A stretch of 24,862 nt of DNA, from NCBI GenBank assembly GCA_019415645.1, contig DXYV01000041.1, positions 1 through 24,862 of the forward strand, written 5' to 3'. The DNA comes from Clostridiales bacterium (GTDB lineage Bacteria; Bacillota; Clostridia; Oscillospirales; Oscillospiraceae). The notes under the pieces are model-generated. The model was given only the letters and a program-made list of their open reading frames with translations, searched no databases and was not told the origin of the DNA. Below are positions 14,461-22,668 of this stretch, piece after piece. The position numbers and the translations under genes are program-made. Numbering within the stretch: the stretch's first letter is position 1; the number at the start of each line of letters is the position of its first letter.

Positions 14461-15708
14461 TTGAAACAGGCTTTCCAACACTTCGTCCGTAATGTCTATT
14501 CGGATTCCGATGCAAAATTCTTGGAAAAGCTGCGCAAGCAATATGACGATCTTCCTCGGGGCTCCGTGCTCTCCTATCAGGCTGTAAAGCCAGACGAAAT
14601 CAAGCATTATGCGCAGGCATGGAATCCGGACGATCCGCTGTATCACGACGAGGATTACGGAGCGCGTTCCTTCTGGAACAGCATGATCGCGTTTCCCTTC
14701 TTTTCGCTTCGTCAGCCGCTTTATCCACGTTTTCCCCACGAATTCGGCGATAAGCATTATTTCGGCAACTGCGGCGGCGAAGTGGAATATTTTCAGCCGA
14801 TTCGCCCCGGAGACACGATTTCCACGCTGAAGGCGGAACAGCAGCTGGAGGATATTACAACGGAGGAACGGCCCGAACTGCGCGTCTTCTCCCTCAGCGG
14901 CACCGGCCTTCAATACAACCAAAACGGGGACCTGGTCTGCCGTTATCATACCTCCGGTCAAAATGCTTTTCTTCGCTATGCGGACGGGTCCTCGCAACGA
15001 CACGCCTTTTCTTACTATGACATCAATGCGGAGTGGGCCGCCTGCGCACCGCCCACCCATGTCACCACGCCGGAGGAATGGGAGCTGATCGAGAAGCTCT
15101 GGGCAGCGGAGGAGCTCCGCGGCGAACGCACCCGCTATTGGGAGGACGTAAAGATCGGCGATCAAATTTCTCCGGTCTGTACGGGCCCCATTACGGAGCT
15201 GGACATGTTCCGGCTCCATGGCAGCGATATTCTCCGGCGGGGCGGTCCCAAAAAATTCCGGGAACGCAACATTCACACCCAAGACCCCTACGGCATGTGG
15301 CAGCCGACTTTCTATCCCTGCTTTGCCGGCCATCCTGACCTTGGGGTACGGCCCTGTTTTTATAGCTGGACCGCCCGCAACTTTGCCATCCGCGCCGTCA
15401 CGAATTATATGAGCGATATGGGCGAGATTCGGAAAATCCGCTGGCAGTCCCAGCAGCTCTATCCCGCCCTCCATGTCCCGGACGCGGGGAGGGATATTCT
15501 GGATTTGCTGCCCGAGACCAGAGGACGCGTCTGCCAGCGAATCGGCCAGGTCGGCGACACCTGCATCTGCCTCGGCACCGTCATTCACAAGGACATTGTG
15601 GGGCAGGAACATCAGGTCCGGCTTGTGGTATGGGTCGAAACGCTGGACCATGTTATTCTTCAGGCCCTCGACGTTACCCTCTGCCTTCCTTCCCGCAATC
15701 ATTTATAA
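14461..15708 (+). CDS. Double-hotdog MaoC-like hydratase/dehydratase
   Basis: This 415-residue cytoplasmic protein carries two hotdog halves, like the FAS1-like/MaoC N-terminal dehydratase family that adds or removes water across a C=C bond, usually of acyl-CoA. The first half (about 35-170) has the hydratase-like stretch WNPDDPLYHDEDYG (54-67) and the EYFQPIRPGDTI strand (109-120). The second half begins near RYWEDVKIGDQI (225-236), and I see no clear catalytic Asp/His pair in it. The start is TTG at 14461, chosen because AAAGGGAG lies 7 bases upstream; the frame is open further upstream but through the promoter region. It heads an operon with two ferredoxin-flavoprotein pairs. No CoA ligase or acyl-CoA dehydrogenase lies in the window, so a CoA substrate is not assured. 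Confidence 0.8.
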   Translation: MKQAFQHFVRNVYSDSDAKFLEKLRKQYDDLPRGSVLSYQAVKPDEIKHYAQAWNPDDPLYHDEDYGARSFWNSMIAFPFFSLRQPLYPRFPHEFGDKHYFGNCGGEVEYFQPIRPGDTISTLKAEQQLEDITTEERPELRVFSLSGTGLQYNQNGDLVCRYHTSGQNAFLRYADGSSQRHAFSYYDINAEWAACAPPTHVTTPEEWELIEKLWAAEELRGERTRYWEDVKIGDQISPVCTGPITELDMFRLHGSDILRRGGPKKFRERNIHTQDPYGMWQPTFYPCFAGHPDLGVRPCFYSWTARNFAIRAVTNYMSDMGEIRKIRWQSQQLYPALHVPDAGRDILDLLPETRGRVCQRIGQVGDTCICLGTVIHKDIVGQEHQVRLVVWVETLDHVILQALDVTLCLPSRNHL

Positions 15709-15744
15709 ATTACACCGCCTCATTTTTGATAAGGGGGAATTACT

Positions 15745-15987
15745 TTGATTCAAAGCATCCAGCAAGAGCGCTGTATCGGCTGCGGCAAATGTGCCCGCGC
15801 CTGTCCGCTTGACGTGATTCGGCTTCAGGACGGCAAGGCCCGCATTCTCTATCCTGAGGACTGCATGACCTGCTATGTCTGTGAGCTCGGCTGCCCGGTC
15901 AGTGCGATCTTTGTCCATCCCTTCAAGGCCGTGCCGCCCGAGGTGCTGCCCGGTATTCTGGAACAAAAGGCAGGTGACAAACGGTGA
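15745..15987 (+). CDS. 2[4Fe-4S] ferredoxin, AprB-like
   Basis: This small electron carrier (80 aa) has two complete cluster motifs: C10, C13, C16, C20-P and C40, C43, C46, C50-P. The linker ARILYPEDC is typical of AprB-like ferredoxins that serve one flavoprotein. The start is TTG at 15745 with AAGGGGGA 6 bases upstream. Its stop overlaps the GTG start of the next gene (GTGA), so it is very probably the dedicated electron partner of that flavoprotein. It lies 36 bases after the hydratase gene. Confidence 0.93.
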   Translation: MIQSIQQERCIGCGKCARACPLDVIRLQDGKARILYPEDCMTCYVCELGCPVSAIFVHPFKAVPPEVLPGILEQKAGDKR

Positions 15988-17696
15988 ATACAGTAACCTT
16001 AAAACCAGACGTTTTGATTATCGGCGGCGGCTCCGCTGGTATGTGGGCGGCGAAGCGCCTGAAAGAACGCGACCCCAACCTGGACGTTTTGATTGCCGAC
16101 AAGGGCGGCGACAAATGGGGCGGCCTGCTGCGTATGTCCGGAGGCGATTTTGAGGCCGTACTGCCCGGTGAGGACGTCAACGACTGGGTCAAGGACCTGA
16201 CCTATTATTGGGACGGTCTCTGTGAACAGGACGTGGTGGCCGATCTGTTCCGCCGCACCTATGACCGTCTGGAGGACTATCACCGGATGGGCTGCGAATC
16301 TCTGACCGATGAAGCGGGCCATCTGCGCGGCGTCCCCCAGCGCGGTCTGCCCCATGTTAAACTCTATCCCACCAAATTCAAAGGCACCGGCGGCGAGATC
16401 ATGGCCAATGCCATGGCCCGGGAGATGGACCGCCTCGGCGTGACCTATCGCAGCCGGGTCCAGATCTCCGGTCTGGTCAAAAATGCGGCGGGACGCGTGG
16501 TCGGCGCCGTGGGCTTCGATTACTACACCGGCGACTTTCTGGAAATCAGCGCCCGCTGCGTCATTATGGCGGCCGGTCCTGCCAGCTGGAAACCGGGCTA
16601 TAACGGCAACACCTCCACCGGCGAGTGGGTCCAGCTGTGTTTTGAGAACGGCTGCAAGTTGCGTAATTTTGATACGCTCACCGTTATGAACGCACCCCGC
16701 AAGTTCTTCTGGGAGGGCCAGGGCATTTATCTGGCGTTCGGCGCCAAATTTGTCAACGCCAAAGGAGAGGATTTCATGGCGAAATACTCTCCGGTCATCG
16801 GTTCGGACACGGACAACAACTTCATCTGCCGCGGTATGGCGCTGGAGCTCAAAGCGGGACGGGGTCCCATCTACTTCGACCTGAGCGGTGTGGACGAACG
16901 CAATATGGACTTTGTCCGTCCCAATGCCGGAAACCAGCTGCTCAACCACACAAAGTTAAAAGCGGAGGGAATCAATTTCCTGACCGACAAGGACATTGAG
17001 TTTATTCCTCAGGTGCAGCTTACCAACGGCGGCGTCTGGACCGATCTCCAAGGCCGCACCGGAGTGCCCGGTTTGTATGCCGCCGGCCGCTGCCGCTCCA
17101 TTGATTACATCTATATGGGCGGATTTGGTCTGGCCTCCACATCGGTCACCGGCTGGATCGCCGGAGACGCGGCAGCGGACGAGCTGGCCAGCGGCGCGGA
17201 GTGGGACGAGCTTCCTGCGGAACAGGTCGCCCGGCTCCGGGAGCAGCTCTACGCTCCTCTGCGCAGCACGGGGGATCTTATGCCCGCTGACGTACTGCGC
17301 AGCCTCAATCAGCTGATGGCTCACTACGATGTCTGTCTGCTCCAGAGCGAGGCAAGCCTGACCGCCGCATTGGAGGAGCTGGATCGCATCTACACCGAGG
17401 AGCTTCCCCGGATGAAAGCCCCCGGATTTCACTATCTGTTCAAATACCACGAAGTCGTGGGCATCGCCTTCCTGACCCGGCTGTTCCTCCTGTCCTCTCT
17501 CGCCCGCCGGGAGAGCCGGGGGTCCCATTATCGTATTGACTATCCCAAACGGGATGAACGGTATTTAGGCTGGTTTGTCCATACCAAGGGGGACCACGGA
17601 GAAATCAAGACCGAGTTTGCACCAGTTCCAGTGGATCAGTACCCCAATCCAGTCGATCGGTTCTATACCGACTGCTTCCATTTTGATGCCGATTAA
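15984..17696 (+). CDS. FAD-dependent oxidoreductase, AprA/FrdA superfamily (1)
   Basis: This 570-residue flavoprotein belongs to the fumarate reductase/succinate dehydrogenase/AprA superfamily. The FAD fold begins at residue 10 with LIIGGGSAGM, and GVPGLYAAGRC (about 365) is the second FAD contact. Near 512-517 RGSHYR followed by DYPKRDE matches the substrate-side Arg motif of the SdhA C-terminal helical domain. There is no His at the covalent-FAD position, and no signal peptide or Tat motif, so FAD is bound non-covalently in the cytoplasm. The start is GTG overlapping the ferredoxin stop. It is shorter than typical AprA (over 600 aa). Substrate unknown; reduction of an unsaturated acid or similar compound using ferredoxin electrons is my inference, and oxidation is equally possible. 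Confidence 0.88.
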   Translation: MNTVTLKPDVLIIGGGSAGMWAAKRLKERDPNLDVLIADKGGDKWGGLLRMSGGDFEAVLPGEDVNDWVKDLTYYWDGLCEQDVVADLFRRTYDRLEDYHRMGCESLTDEAGHLRGVPQRGLPHVKLYPTKFKGTGGEIMANAMAREMDRLGVTYRSRVQISGLVKNAAGRVVGAVGFDYYTGDFLEISARCVIMAAGPASWKPGYNGNTSTGEWVQLCFENGCKLRNFDTLTVMNAPRKFFWEGQGIYLAFGAKFVNAKGEDFMAKYSPVIGSDTDNNFICRGMALELKAGRGPIYFDLSGVDERNMDFVRPNAGNQLLNHTKLKAEGINFLTDKDIEFIPQVQLTNGGVWTDLQGRTGVPGLYAAGRCRSIDYIYMGGFGLASTSVTGWIAGDAAADELASGAEWDELPAEQVARLREQLYAPLRSTGDLMPADVLRSLNQLMAHYDVCLLQSEASLTAALEELDRIYTEELPRMKAPGFHYLFKYHEVVGIAFLTRLFLLSSLARRESRGSHYRIDYPKRDERYLGWFVHTKGDHGEIKTEFAPVPVDQYPNPVDRFYTDCFHFDAD

Positions 17697-17710
17697 GGAG
17701 TAATGAAGTT

Positions 17711-17965
17711 ATGCCGCCTGTCATCCAAAAAAGTAAATGTATTGCCTGCAATACCTGCGCACAAATCTGCTGCATGAATGTGTTCGGCCCTCCCACGCCG
17801 GGTGCGGTTCCCCGGGTGCGCTACCCCGAGGAGTGCTGGCACTGCCGGGCCTGTGTGATGGATTGCCCCACTCAGGCAATCACGCTGCGCTACCCGCTGC
17901 CCATGATGATGCTGGCCCGCACCTCTCCCCGTGTGGAGCAGCGCCGAAAGGAGGAAGCTCAATGA
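17711..17965 (+). CDS. 2[4Fe-4S] ferredoxin, AprB-like (second copy)
   Basis: This 84-residue ferredoxin has cluster cysteines C10, C13, C16, C20 and C42, C45, C48, C52-P, with RVRYPEECWHC as in AprB-like proteins. The first motif ends CCM rather than CP, so an extra Cys (C21) replaces the usual Pro. AAGGAG precedes the ATG. Its stop overlaps the next ATG by four bases (ATGA), repeating the pairing seen at 15984. The basic, Met-rich tail (PMMMLARTSPRVEQRRKEE) may dock to the flavoprotein. Confidence 0.92.
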   Translation: MPPVIQKSKCIACNTCAQICCMNVFGPPTPGAVPRVRYPEECWHCRACVMDCPTQAITLRYPLPMMMLARTSPRVEQRRKEEAQ

Positions 17966-19641
17966 TTCCCATCTCTCCTCAGGTCCAATCCTGTGACGTT
18001 TTGATTATGGGCGGTGGAATCGGCGGTCTGATGGCAGCCATTGCCGCCGCCGACGCCGGGGCCAGCGTGATCGTGGCGGAAAAATCCGACACCCGCCGCA
18101 GCGGGTCCGGCGCCACCGGAAATGACCACTTTGTCTGCTATATTCCCGAAGTACATGGAGACTTTGAGGCGTTCATGAAGGAACTGAAGACCACCCAGGC
18201 CGGTCTGAATGCCGATGAACCCATTCTGCGGGAATTTGCCTCCCGCTCTTTTGAAGTCTGCCAGGACTGGCACAAATGGGGCATCAATATGCGGGTGGGC
18301 GGAACGTGGACCTTTGAGGGCCACGCTTACCCCGGACATATGCGCACCCATCTGAAATATGACGGACATGATCAGAAAAAAATTCTGACGGCCCAGGCCA
18401 AGCAGCGCGGCGTGGTCATTGACAACCATTCCCCCATTACAGAGCTTTTGACCGACGAAAACGGAGCAATCATTGGTGCGCTGGCCATTGATGTATCCCA
18501 GGAACAGCCCACACTCAAGGTCTACCGCTGCAAGGCGGTGGTCACCGCCACCGGCTCCACCAACCGCATTTACTCCTCCTGCACGCCGGGCTGGATGTTT
18601 AACATCGCCGGATGTCCCGCCTGCTGCGGAGGCGGTCTGGGCGCGCCTTACCGCATCGGCGCCACCCTGGTAAACCTGGATATTCCCGGTATGCCAGCCG
18701 GTCCGAAATACTTCTCCCGTGCCGGTAAGGGCACCTGGATCGGCGTGCTGCGCGATCTGAACGGAAAAAACATCGGTCCCTTTGTGGATAAACCCTCCCG
18801 GGAGCACGGAGACATCACGTCCGACGTTTGGCCCTCCGTTTTCTACGACAAAATGAAAGATGGCTCCGGGCCGGTGTACATCGACTGTACCGACCTTTCG
18901 GAGGAGGAAATGCAGTACCTCTACTGGGCCTTTACCTGCGAGGGTGATACCTCCCTGGTAGACGCCATGGAACAGCAGGGAATCGATCTCCGGGAAAAAA
19001 TGGTGGAATTTGGTAGCTATGAATGCACACTGCTGGGCCGCGGCGTGCAAATCGACACCAACGCCGCCACCAATATCCCCGGACTTTACGCGGTGGGAGA
19101 CCAGGTGGGCAACTTTCTCTCCCACATCTCTGGCGCCGCAACCATGGGACGCATTGCGGGCGAATGTGCCGCCGCCTATTCCACACAAGTCGCCTTTGCG
19201 GATTCCGTGGCGGACCATCCCACGGTATTGGAGCGCCAGGCCTTCTATTCCGCCATGATGGAGCGGGAAGACGGCCCCGGCTGGAAAGAACTCAATATCA
19301 TTGTCAACCAGCTTTTGGATGACTACTGCCCGGTGTTCCAGGTCCGTTCCGAAGGGAAATTTGAAGCTGGCCTCGGCTATTTCCAGGACCTGCGCCGTCA
19401 ATGCACCGACGCGATCTGCTGCTCCAATGCCCACGAACTGATGCGTGCGGCGGAGGCCTTTGACCTGCTGGATATTGGCGAAGCCATGATTCTTTCCGCT
19501 CAGGCCCGTAAGGAGACCCGCGGCCTGCACCGCCGGCCCGACTATCCCTTCACCAATCCGCTGCTGAACAACCATTTCGTGACCATTACCAAAACTTCGC
19601 ATGGTCCCGAGGTTTCGATTCGTCCGGCGCAGACAGTGTAA
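17962..19641 (+). CDS. FAD-dependent oxidoreductase, AprA/FrdA superfamily (2)
   Basis: This 559-residue flavoprotein is related to, but clearly different from, the one at 15984. FAD fold: LIMGGGIGGLMAA (residues 14-26), then RSGSGATGNDHF (46-57), which resembles the AprA RSGAVAQG segment. NIPGLYAVGDQVG is the second FAD contact, and TRGLHRRPDYP (519-529) is the SdhA-type Arg motif. A Cys-rich patch, GCPACCGGGLGAPYRIGA, lies in the middle where AprA-like proteins have a Cys-Pro-type loop. No signal peptide is present. The frame is open upstream to 17737, but that part overlaps the ferredoxin; the ATG at 17962 has AAAGGAGG and is used. It is the last gene of the operon. Confidence 0.88.
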   Translation: MIPISPQVQSCDVLIMGGGIGGLMAAIAAADAGASVIVAEKSDTRRSGSGATGNDHFVCYIPEVHGDFEAFMKELKTTQAGLNADEPILREFASRSFEVCQDWHKWGINMRVGGTWTFEGHAYPGHMRTHLKYDGHDQKKILTAQAKQRGVVIDNHSPITELLTDENGAIIGALAIDVSQEQPTLKVYRCKAVVTATGSTNRIYSSCTPGWMFNIAGCPACCGGGLGAPYRIGATLVNLDIPGMPAGPKYFSRAGKGTWIGVLRDLNGKNIGPFVDKPSREHGDITSDVWPSVFYDKMKDGSGPVYIDCTDLSEEEMQYLYWAFTCEGDTSLVDAMEQQGIDLREKMVEFGSYECTLLGRGVQIDTNAATNIPGLYAVGDQVGNFLSHISGAATMGRIAGECAAAYSTQVAFADSVADHPTVLERQAFYSAMMEREDGPGWKELNIIVNQLLDDYCPVFQVRSEGKFEAGLGYFQDLRRQCTDAICCSNAHELMRAAEAFDLLDIGEAMILSAQARKETRGLHRRPDYPFTNPLLNNHFVTITKTSHGPEVSIRPAQTV

Positions 19642-19735
19642 GTCCTTCTGTTTTCTTCTTTTCCCGGCACAAACAAAAGGATTTTCAATCCACTTTCGGT
19701 TTGAACCTTTCCTCGGACGGAGTATTTTGTGATCG

Positions 19736-19778
19736 AGGACCCCCGCAGCGTTCCGATGTGCTGCGGGGGTCCTTTTCC
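19736..19778 (+). terminator. Terminator closing the flavoenzyme block
   Basis: A perfect 14-bp GC-rich stem (19736-19749 with 19760-19773), a 10-base loop and TTTTCC lie about 95 bases after the last flavoprotein gene. This marks the right edge of the accessory block. Confidence 0.9.
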
Positions 19779-19856
19779 TATCCCGCTCCAATCACGCTCT
19801 GCGCAATCTTCTGACAGGCCAGGGCTTCCCTCTGCGCCGGAACCCTCACCCGCCGG

Positions 19857-19886
19857 TTGACTTGCGGACAGCACTAATGGTATAAT
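19857..19886 (+). promoter_or_regulatory. Promoter of the methyltransferase-ECF-truA unit
   Basis: TTGACT (19857-19862), an 18-base spacer and a perfect TATAAT (19881-19886). The predicted start of transcription, near 19893, helps exclude the earliest possible start codon at 19899. Confidence 0.75.
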
Positions 19887-19931
19887 AAACGGAAAAACAT
19901 GCTAGAGATAGGCAGGATGGAGCTTTGTACT

Positions 19932-20795
19932 ATGTGGGTTGCAAATGGATGGAAGGACTATGAACTGATCGACTGCGGCAAGGGGGAAAAGCTGGAGCGC
20001 TGGGGGCAGTATCTCCTGGTGCGGCCGGATCCCCAGGCGATTTGGGATACGCCGCGTGCGCACCGGGGCTGGCGCAAGCCGGACGCCCGCTATGCCCGCT
20101 CCAGCTCCGGCGGCGGGCAGTGGGCGGTCAAGCAGGTCCCGGATCGCTGGCAGGTGCGCTATGACGATCTGACCTTCCACGTGGGGCTGATGAACTTTAA
20201 GCACACGGGAATTTTCCCCGAGCAGGCGGCCAACTGGGACTTCGCCCGGGAGCAGATTCGCCGGGCAGGCCGGCCCATCCAGGTGCTCAACCTGTTCGCC
20301 TATACCGGGGGCGCCACCATCGCCTGCGCCTCGGCAGGCGCCAGCGTCTGCCATGTGGACGCGGCTAAAGGCATGGTGAACTGGGCCCGGGAAAACGCCC
20401 GGGCCTCCGGACTGGAGGACCGGCCCATCCGCTGGATCGTAGACGACTGCGCCAAGTTCGTGGAGCGTGAGATTCGCCGGGGCCGGCGTTATGACGCCAT
20501 TATCATGGACCCCCCCTCCTATGGCCGCGGTCCCTCCGGCGAGGTGTGGAAGCTGGAGGAAAATCTCTGGCCCTTTGTGGAGCTGGTCTCCGGCGTGTTG
20601 TCGGAGGACCCCCTCTTTGTCCTGATCAATTCCTACACCACCGGGCTGGCTCCCTCGGTGCTGACCTATATTCTGGAGAGCATCTTCACCAAGCGCTATG
20701 GCGGCCACACGGTCAGCGACGAACTTGGACTGCCTGTGTCCGAATCCGGGCTGGCATTGCCCTGCGGCGCCACAGGGCGCTGGACCTGCCGCTGA
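19932..20795 (+). CDS. Class I SAM-dependent methyltransferase, RlmI-type
   Basis: The product (287 aa) is a Rossmann-fold methyltransferase of the RlmI/RlmK-like family, which methylates C5 of cytosines in 23S rRNA in the best-known members. The SAM motif LNLFAYTGG is at residues 119-127, and the acidic strand end VCHVDAAKG follows. The catalytic-region motif IIMDPPSYGRG is at 190-200. Unlike full RlmI (about 390 aa) it has no recognisable N-terminal PUA domain, so the target is uncertain. I chose the ATG at 19932 (MWVANGWKDY) because GGATGGAG lies upstream at good distance. ATGs at 19899 and 19917 are nearly leaderless or lack spacing. Confidence 0.87.
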   Translation: MWVANGWKDYELIDCGKGEKLERWGQYLLVRPDPQAIWDTPRAHRGWRKPDARYARSSSGGGQWAVKQVPDRWQVRYDDLTFHVGLMNFKHTGIFPEQAANWDFAREQIRRAGRPIQVLNLFAYTGGATIACASAGASVCHVDAAKGMVNWARENARASGLEDRPIRWIVDDCAKFVEREIRRGRRYDAIIMDPPSYGRGPSGEVWKLEENLWPFVELVSGVLSEDPLFVLINSYTTGLAPSVLTYILESIFTKRYGGHTVSDELGLPVSESGLALPCGATGRWTCR

Positions 20796-20890
20796 CGCGC
20801 CCCGTATCGCCCCAGTCCGCGCGTTTCCGGCTCCCCCCGTCCGGGCCCGGGCCTGGGCCGGGTATTCCTCCGAAAAACGAGGTTTTCTCT

Positions 20891-21736
20891 ATGTCAGAAC
20901 CCATTCTCAAAACCGAACATCTCACCTTTTCCTATACCACCGAGGAAGGTGTGACGCCTATCGTTCTGGACGATCTCACTCTTTCCATCGAGGAGGGCTC
21001 CTTCGTTGCGATTCTGGGCCATAACGGCTCCGGCAAGTCCACCCTGGCCAAGCACATGAACGCCATCTTGCTGCCCTCCGGCGGCAAGGTCTACGTCTCC
21101 GGCATGGACACCACGGACGAAGCGCTTCTGCTGGAGATTCGCCGCACGGTGGGCATGGTCTTTCAAAATCCGGACAACCAGATCGTCGCCAGTGTGGTGG
21201 AAGAGGACGTGGCGTTCGCCCCGGAAAACCTGGGCGTTCCCTCCCCTGAAATTCGCAAACGGGTGGATGAGGCCCTTGCCATGGTCGGCATGAGCGAGTA
21301 CGCCAAGCACGCGCCCCACCTGCTCTCCGGTGGACAGAAGCAGCGGGTGGCCATCGCCGGCGTCATCGCCATGCGGCCCCGCTGTATCGTTCTGGACGAG
21401 CCCACCGCCATGCTGGACCCGGTGGGCCGCGCCGAGGTGCTGAACACCATTCGGGCGCTCAATGCGGAATATGGCATCACGCTGGTCCTGATCACCCACC
21501 ATATGGACGAGGCTGCCCAGGCCCAGCGCCTGATCGTGCTTTCCAAAGGCCACATCATCGCGGACGATACGCCCCGCCGGGTATTCCAGGATGTGGAGGG
21601 CCTGCAGGCCGTCGGTCTGACCGTCCCGGAGCCGGTCCGGCTGATGTGGGAACTGCGCCAGGCAGGGTTGGCCGTTCCCCTGGATGTGCTCAGCGACGAG
21701 GAGTGTGTCCAGGCCCTGAAACAGCTGCTGGCCTGA
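20891..21736 (+). CDS. ecfA1: ECF transporter ATPase EcfA1
   Basis: This cytoplasmic ATPase (281 aa) belongs to the energy-coupling factor module that drives vitamin and micronutrient S-components. Walker A GHNGSGKST (43-51), Q-loop FQNPDNQIVA (91-100), which is typical of EcfA, signature LSGGQ (145-149) and Walker B CIVLDEP (165-171). The same frame is open back to 20546, inside the methyltransferase gene, but there is no site there. The ATG at 20891 has CGAGG upstream and the normal N-terminus. A GC-rich, self-complementary stretch (about 20836-20865) lies in the 95-base gap before it. It pairs with EcfA2 and EcfT; no substrate-binding S-component lies in the window, as expected for a shared group II module. 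Confidence 0.95.
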   Translation: MSEPILKTEHLTFSYTTEEGVTPIVLDDLTLSIEEGSFVAILGHNGSGKSTLAKHMNAILLPSGGKVYVSGMDTTDEALLLEIRRTVGMVFQNPDNQIVASVVEEDVAFAPENLGVPSPEIRKRVDEALAMVGMSEYAKHAPHLLSGGQKQRVAIAGVIAMRPRCIVLDEPTAMLDPVGRAEVLNTIRALNAEYGITLVLITHHMDEAAQAQRLIVLSKGHIIADDTPRRVFQDVEGLQAVGLTVPEPVRLMWELRQAGLAVPLDVLSDEECVQALKQLLA

Positions 21737-21804
21737 CTTTTCCACCGGCCCGCACCCCTGCGGCGCAGTTTATTCAATAGACATTATGTTAGGACTGATA
21801 CCAT

Positions 21805-22668
21805 TTGGAAGCAATTCTGGAAGCCAAGCAGCTCTCCCATATATACAGCGCCGGCACGCCCTTTGAGCACGGCGCCCTCCGGGCGGTGGATTTCACCGCT
21901 TATGAAGGGGAATATCTGGCAATCATCGGCCGGACCGGTTCCGGAAAGTCCACTCTTATCCAGCATCTGAACGGGTTGCTCCAACCCACCTCCGGCCAGG
22001 TTCTGTTCCGGGGCAAAGACATCTGGACGGACAAGGCCACCACCCGGGCCACCCGCTTTCAGGTGGGGCTGGTGTTTCAGTATCCGGAATACCAGCTTTT
22101 CGAGGAGACTGTTTATAAAGATATTGCCTTCGGTCCCCATAATATGGGGCTGGACGAGGCGGAGATCGACCGCCGGGTGCGGGAATCCGCCCATTTCGTC
22201 GGACTCAGCGAGGAGACGCTGGAGCGCTCCCCCTTCGAGCTCTCCGGCGGTCAGAAGCGGCGGGTGGCCATTGCCGGCGTCATCGCCATGGAGCCCTCGG
22301 TTCTGATTCTGGACGAGCCCACGGCCGGTCTGGACCCGGTGGGCGTGGAGAGCATCCTAGCCAATTTGGAGGCCTACCACAAGGCCAAACATGCCACCAT
22401 TATTCTGGTCTCCCATTCCATGGAGGAGGTCGCCCGCGTCGCAGACCGCCTCGTCGTGGTCCACGACGGCATTATCCCCTTCTCAGGTACGCCCCGGGAG
22501 GTCTTTTCCCACGGTGCGGAACTGGAAGCCATGGGCCTTGGCGTTCCTGCCATGACCCGCGTATTCCACCGGCTGAAAGCGGCAGGTGTGGACATTGATC
22601 CCTCCGTGTACACCGTGGAGCAGGCCCGCGACGCGATTCTGGCCAAGCTCGGAAAGGGGGTGGGGTGA
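21805..22668 (+). CDS. ecfA2: ECF transporter ATPase EcfA2
   Basis: This second ATPase (287 aa) forms a heterodimer with EcfA1. Walker A GRTGSGKST (42-50), Q-loop FQYPEYQLFEETV (91-103), which is the hallmark of EcfA2, signature LSGGQ (146-150) and Walker B VLILDEP (166-172). The start codon is TTG at 21805, with TTAGGA upstream at rather long spacing; MEAILEAKQLSHIY matches the usual N-terminus. It begins 68 bases after ecfA1, and its stop directly abuts the ecfT start. Confidence 0.95.
   Translation: MEAILEAKQLSHIYSAGTPFEHGALRAVDFTAYEGEYLAIIGRTGSGKSTLIQHLNGLLQPTSGQVLFRGKDIWTDKATTRATRFQVGLVFQYPEYQLFEETVYKDIAFGPHNMGLDEAEIDRRVRESAHFVGLSEETLERSPFELSGGQKRRVAIAGVIAMEPSVLILDEPTAGLDPVGVESILANLEAYHKAKHATIILVSHSMEEVARVADRLVVVHDGIIPFSGTPREVFSHGAELEAMGLGVPAMTRVFHRLKAAGVDIDPSVYTVEQARDAILAKLGKGVG

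Noticed and set aside
15745..19641. True APS reductase (AprBA)
   Set aside because: The ferredoxin plus flavoprotein layout is similar, but the flavoproteins are shorter, two different pairs occur, and no sat, dsr or qmo genes are nearby.
17959..19791. Long open frame (610 codons) antisense to the second AprA-like gene
   Set aside because: Antisense frames of coding DNA with GC-rich third positions are often open. The sense frame has clear family motifs and a ribosome binding site; the antisense product resembles nothing. The same applies to antisense frames at 11579-13180, 14404-15702, 7170-8429 and 15999-16949.
20546..20890. In-frame extension of EcfA1 into the methyltransferase gene
   Set aside because: It is only an open frame; no start site, and the translation is unrelated to EcfA1.
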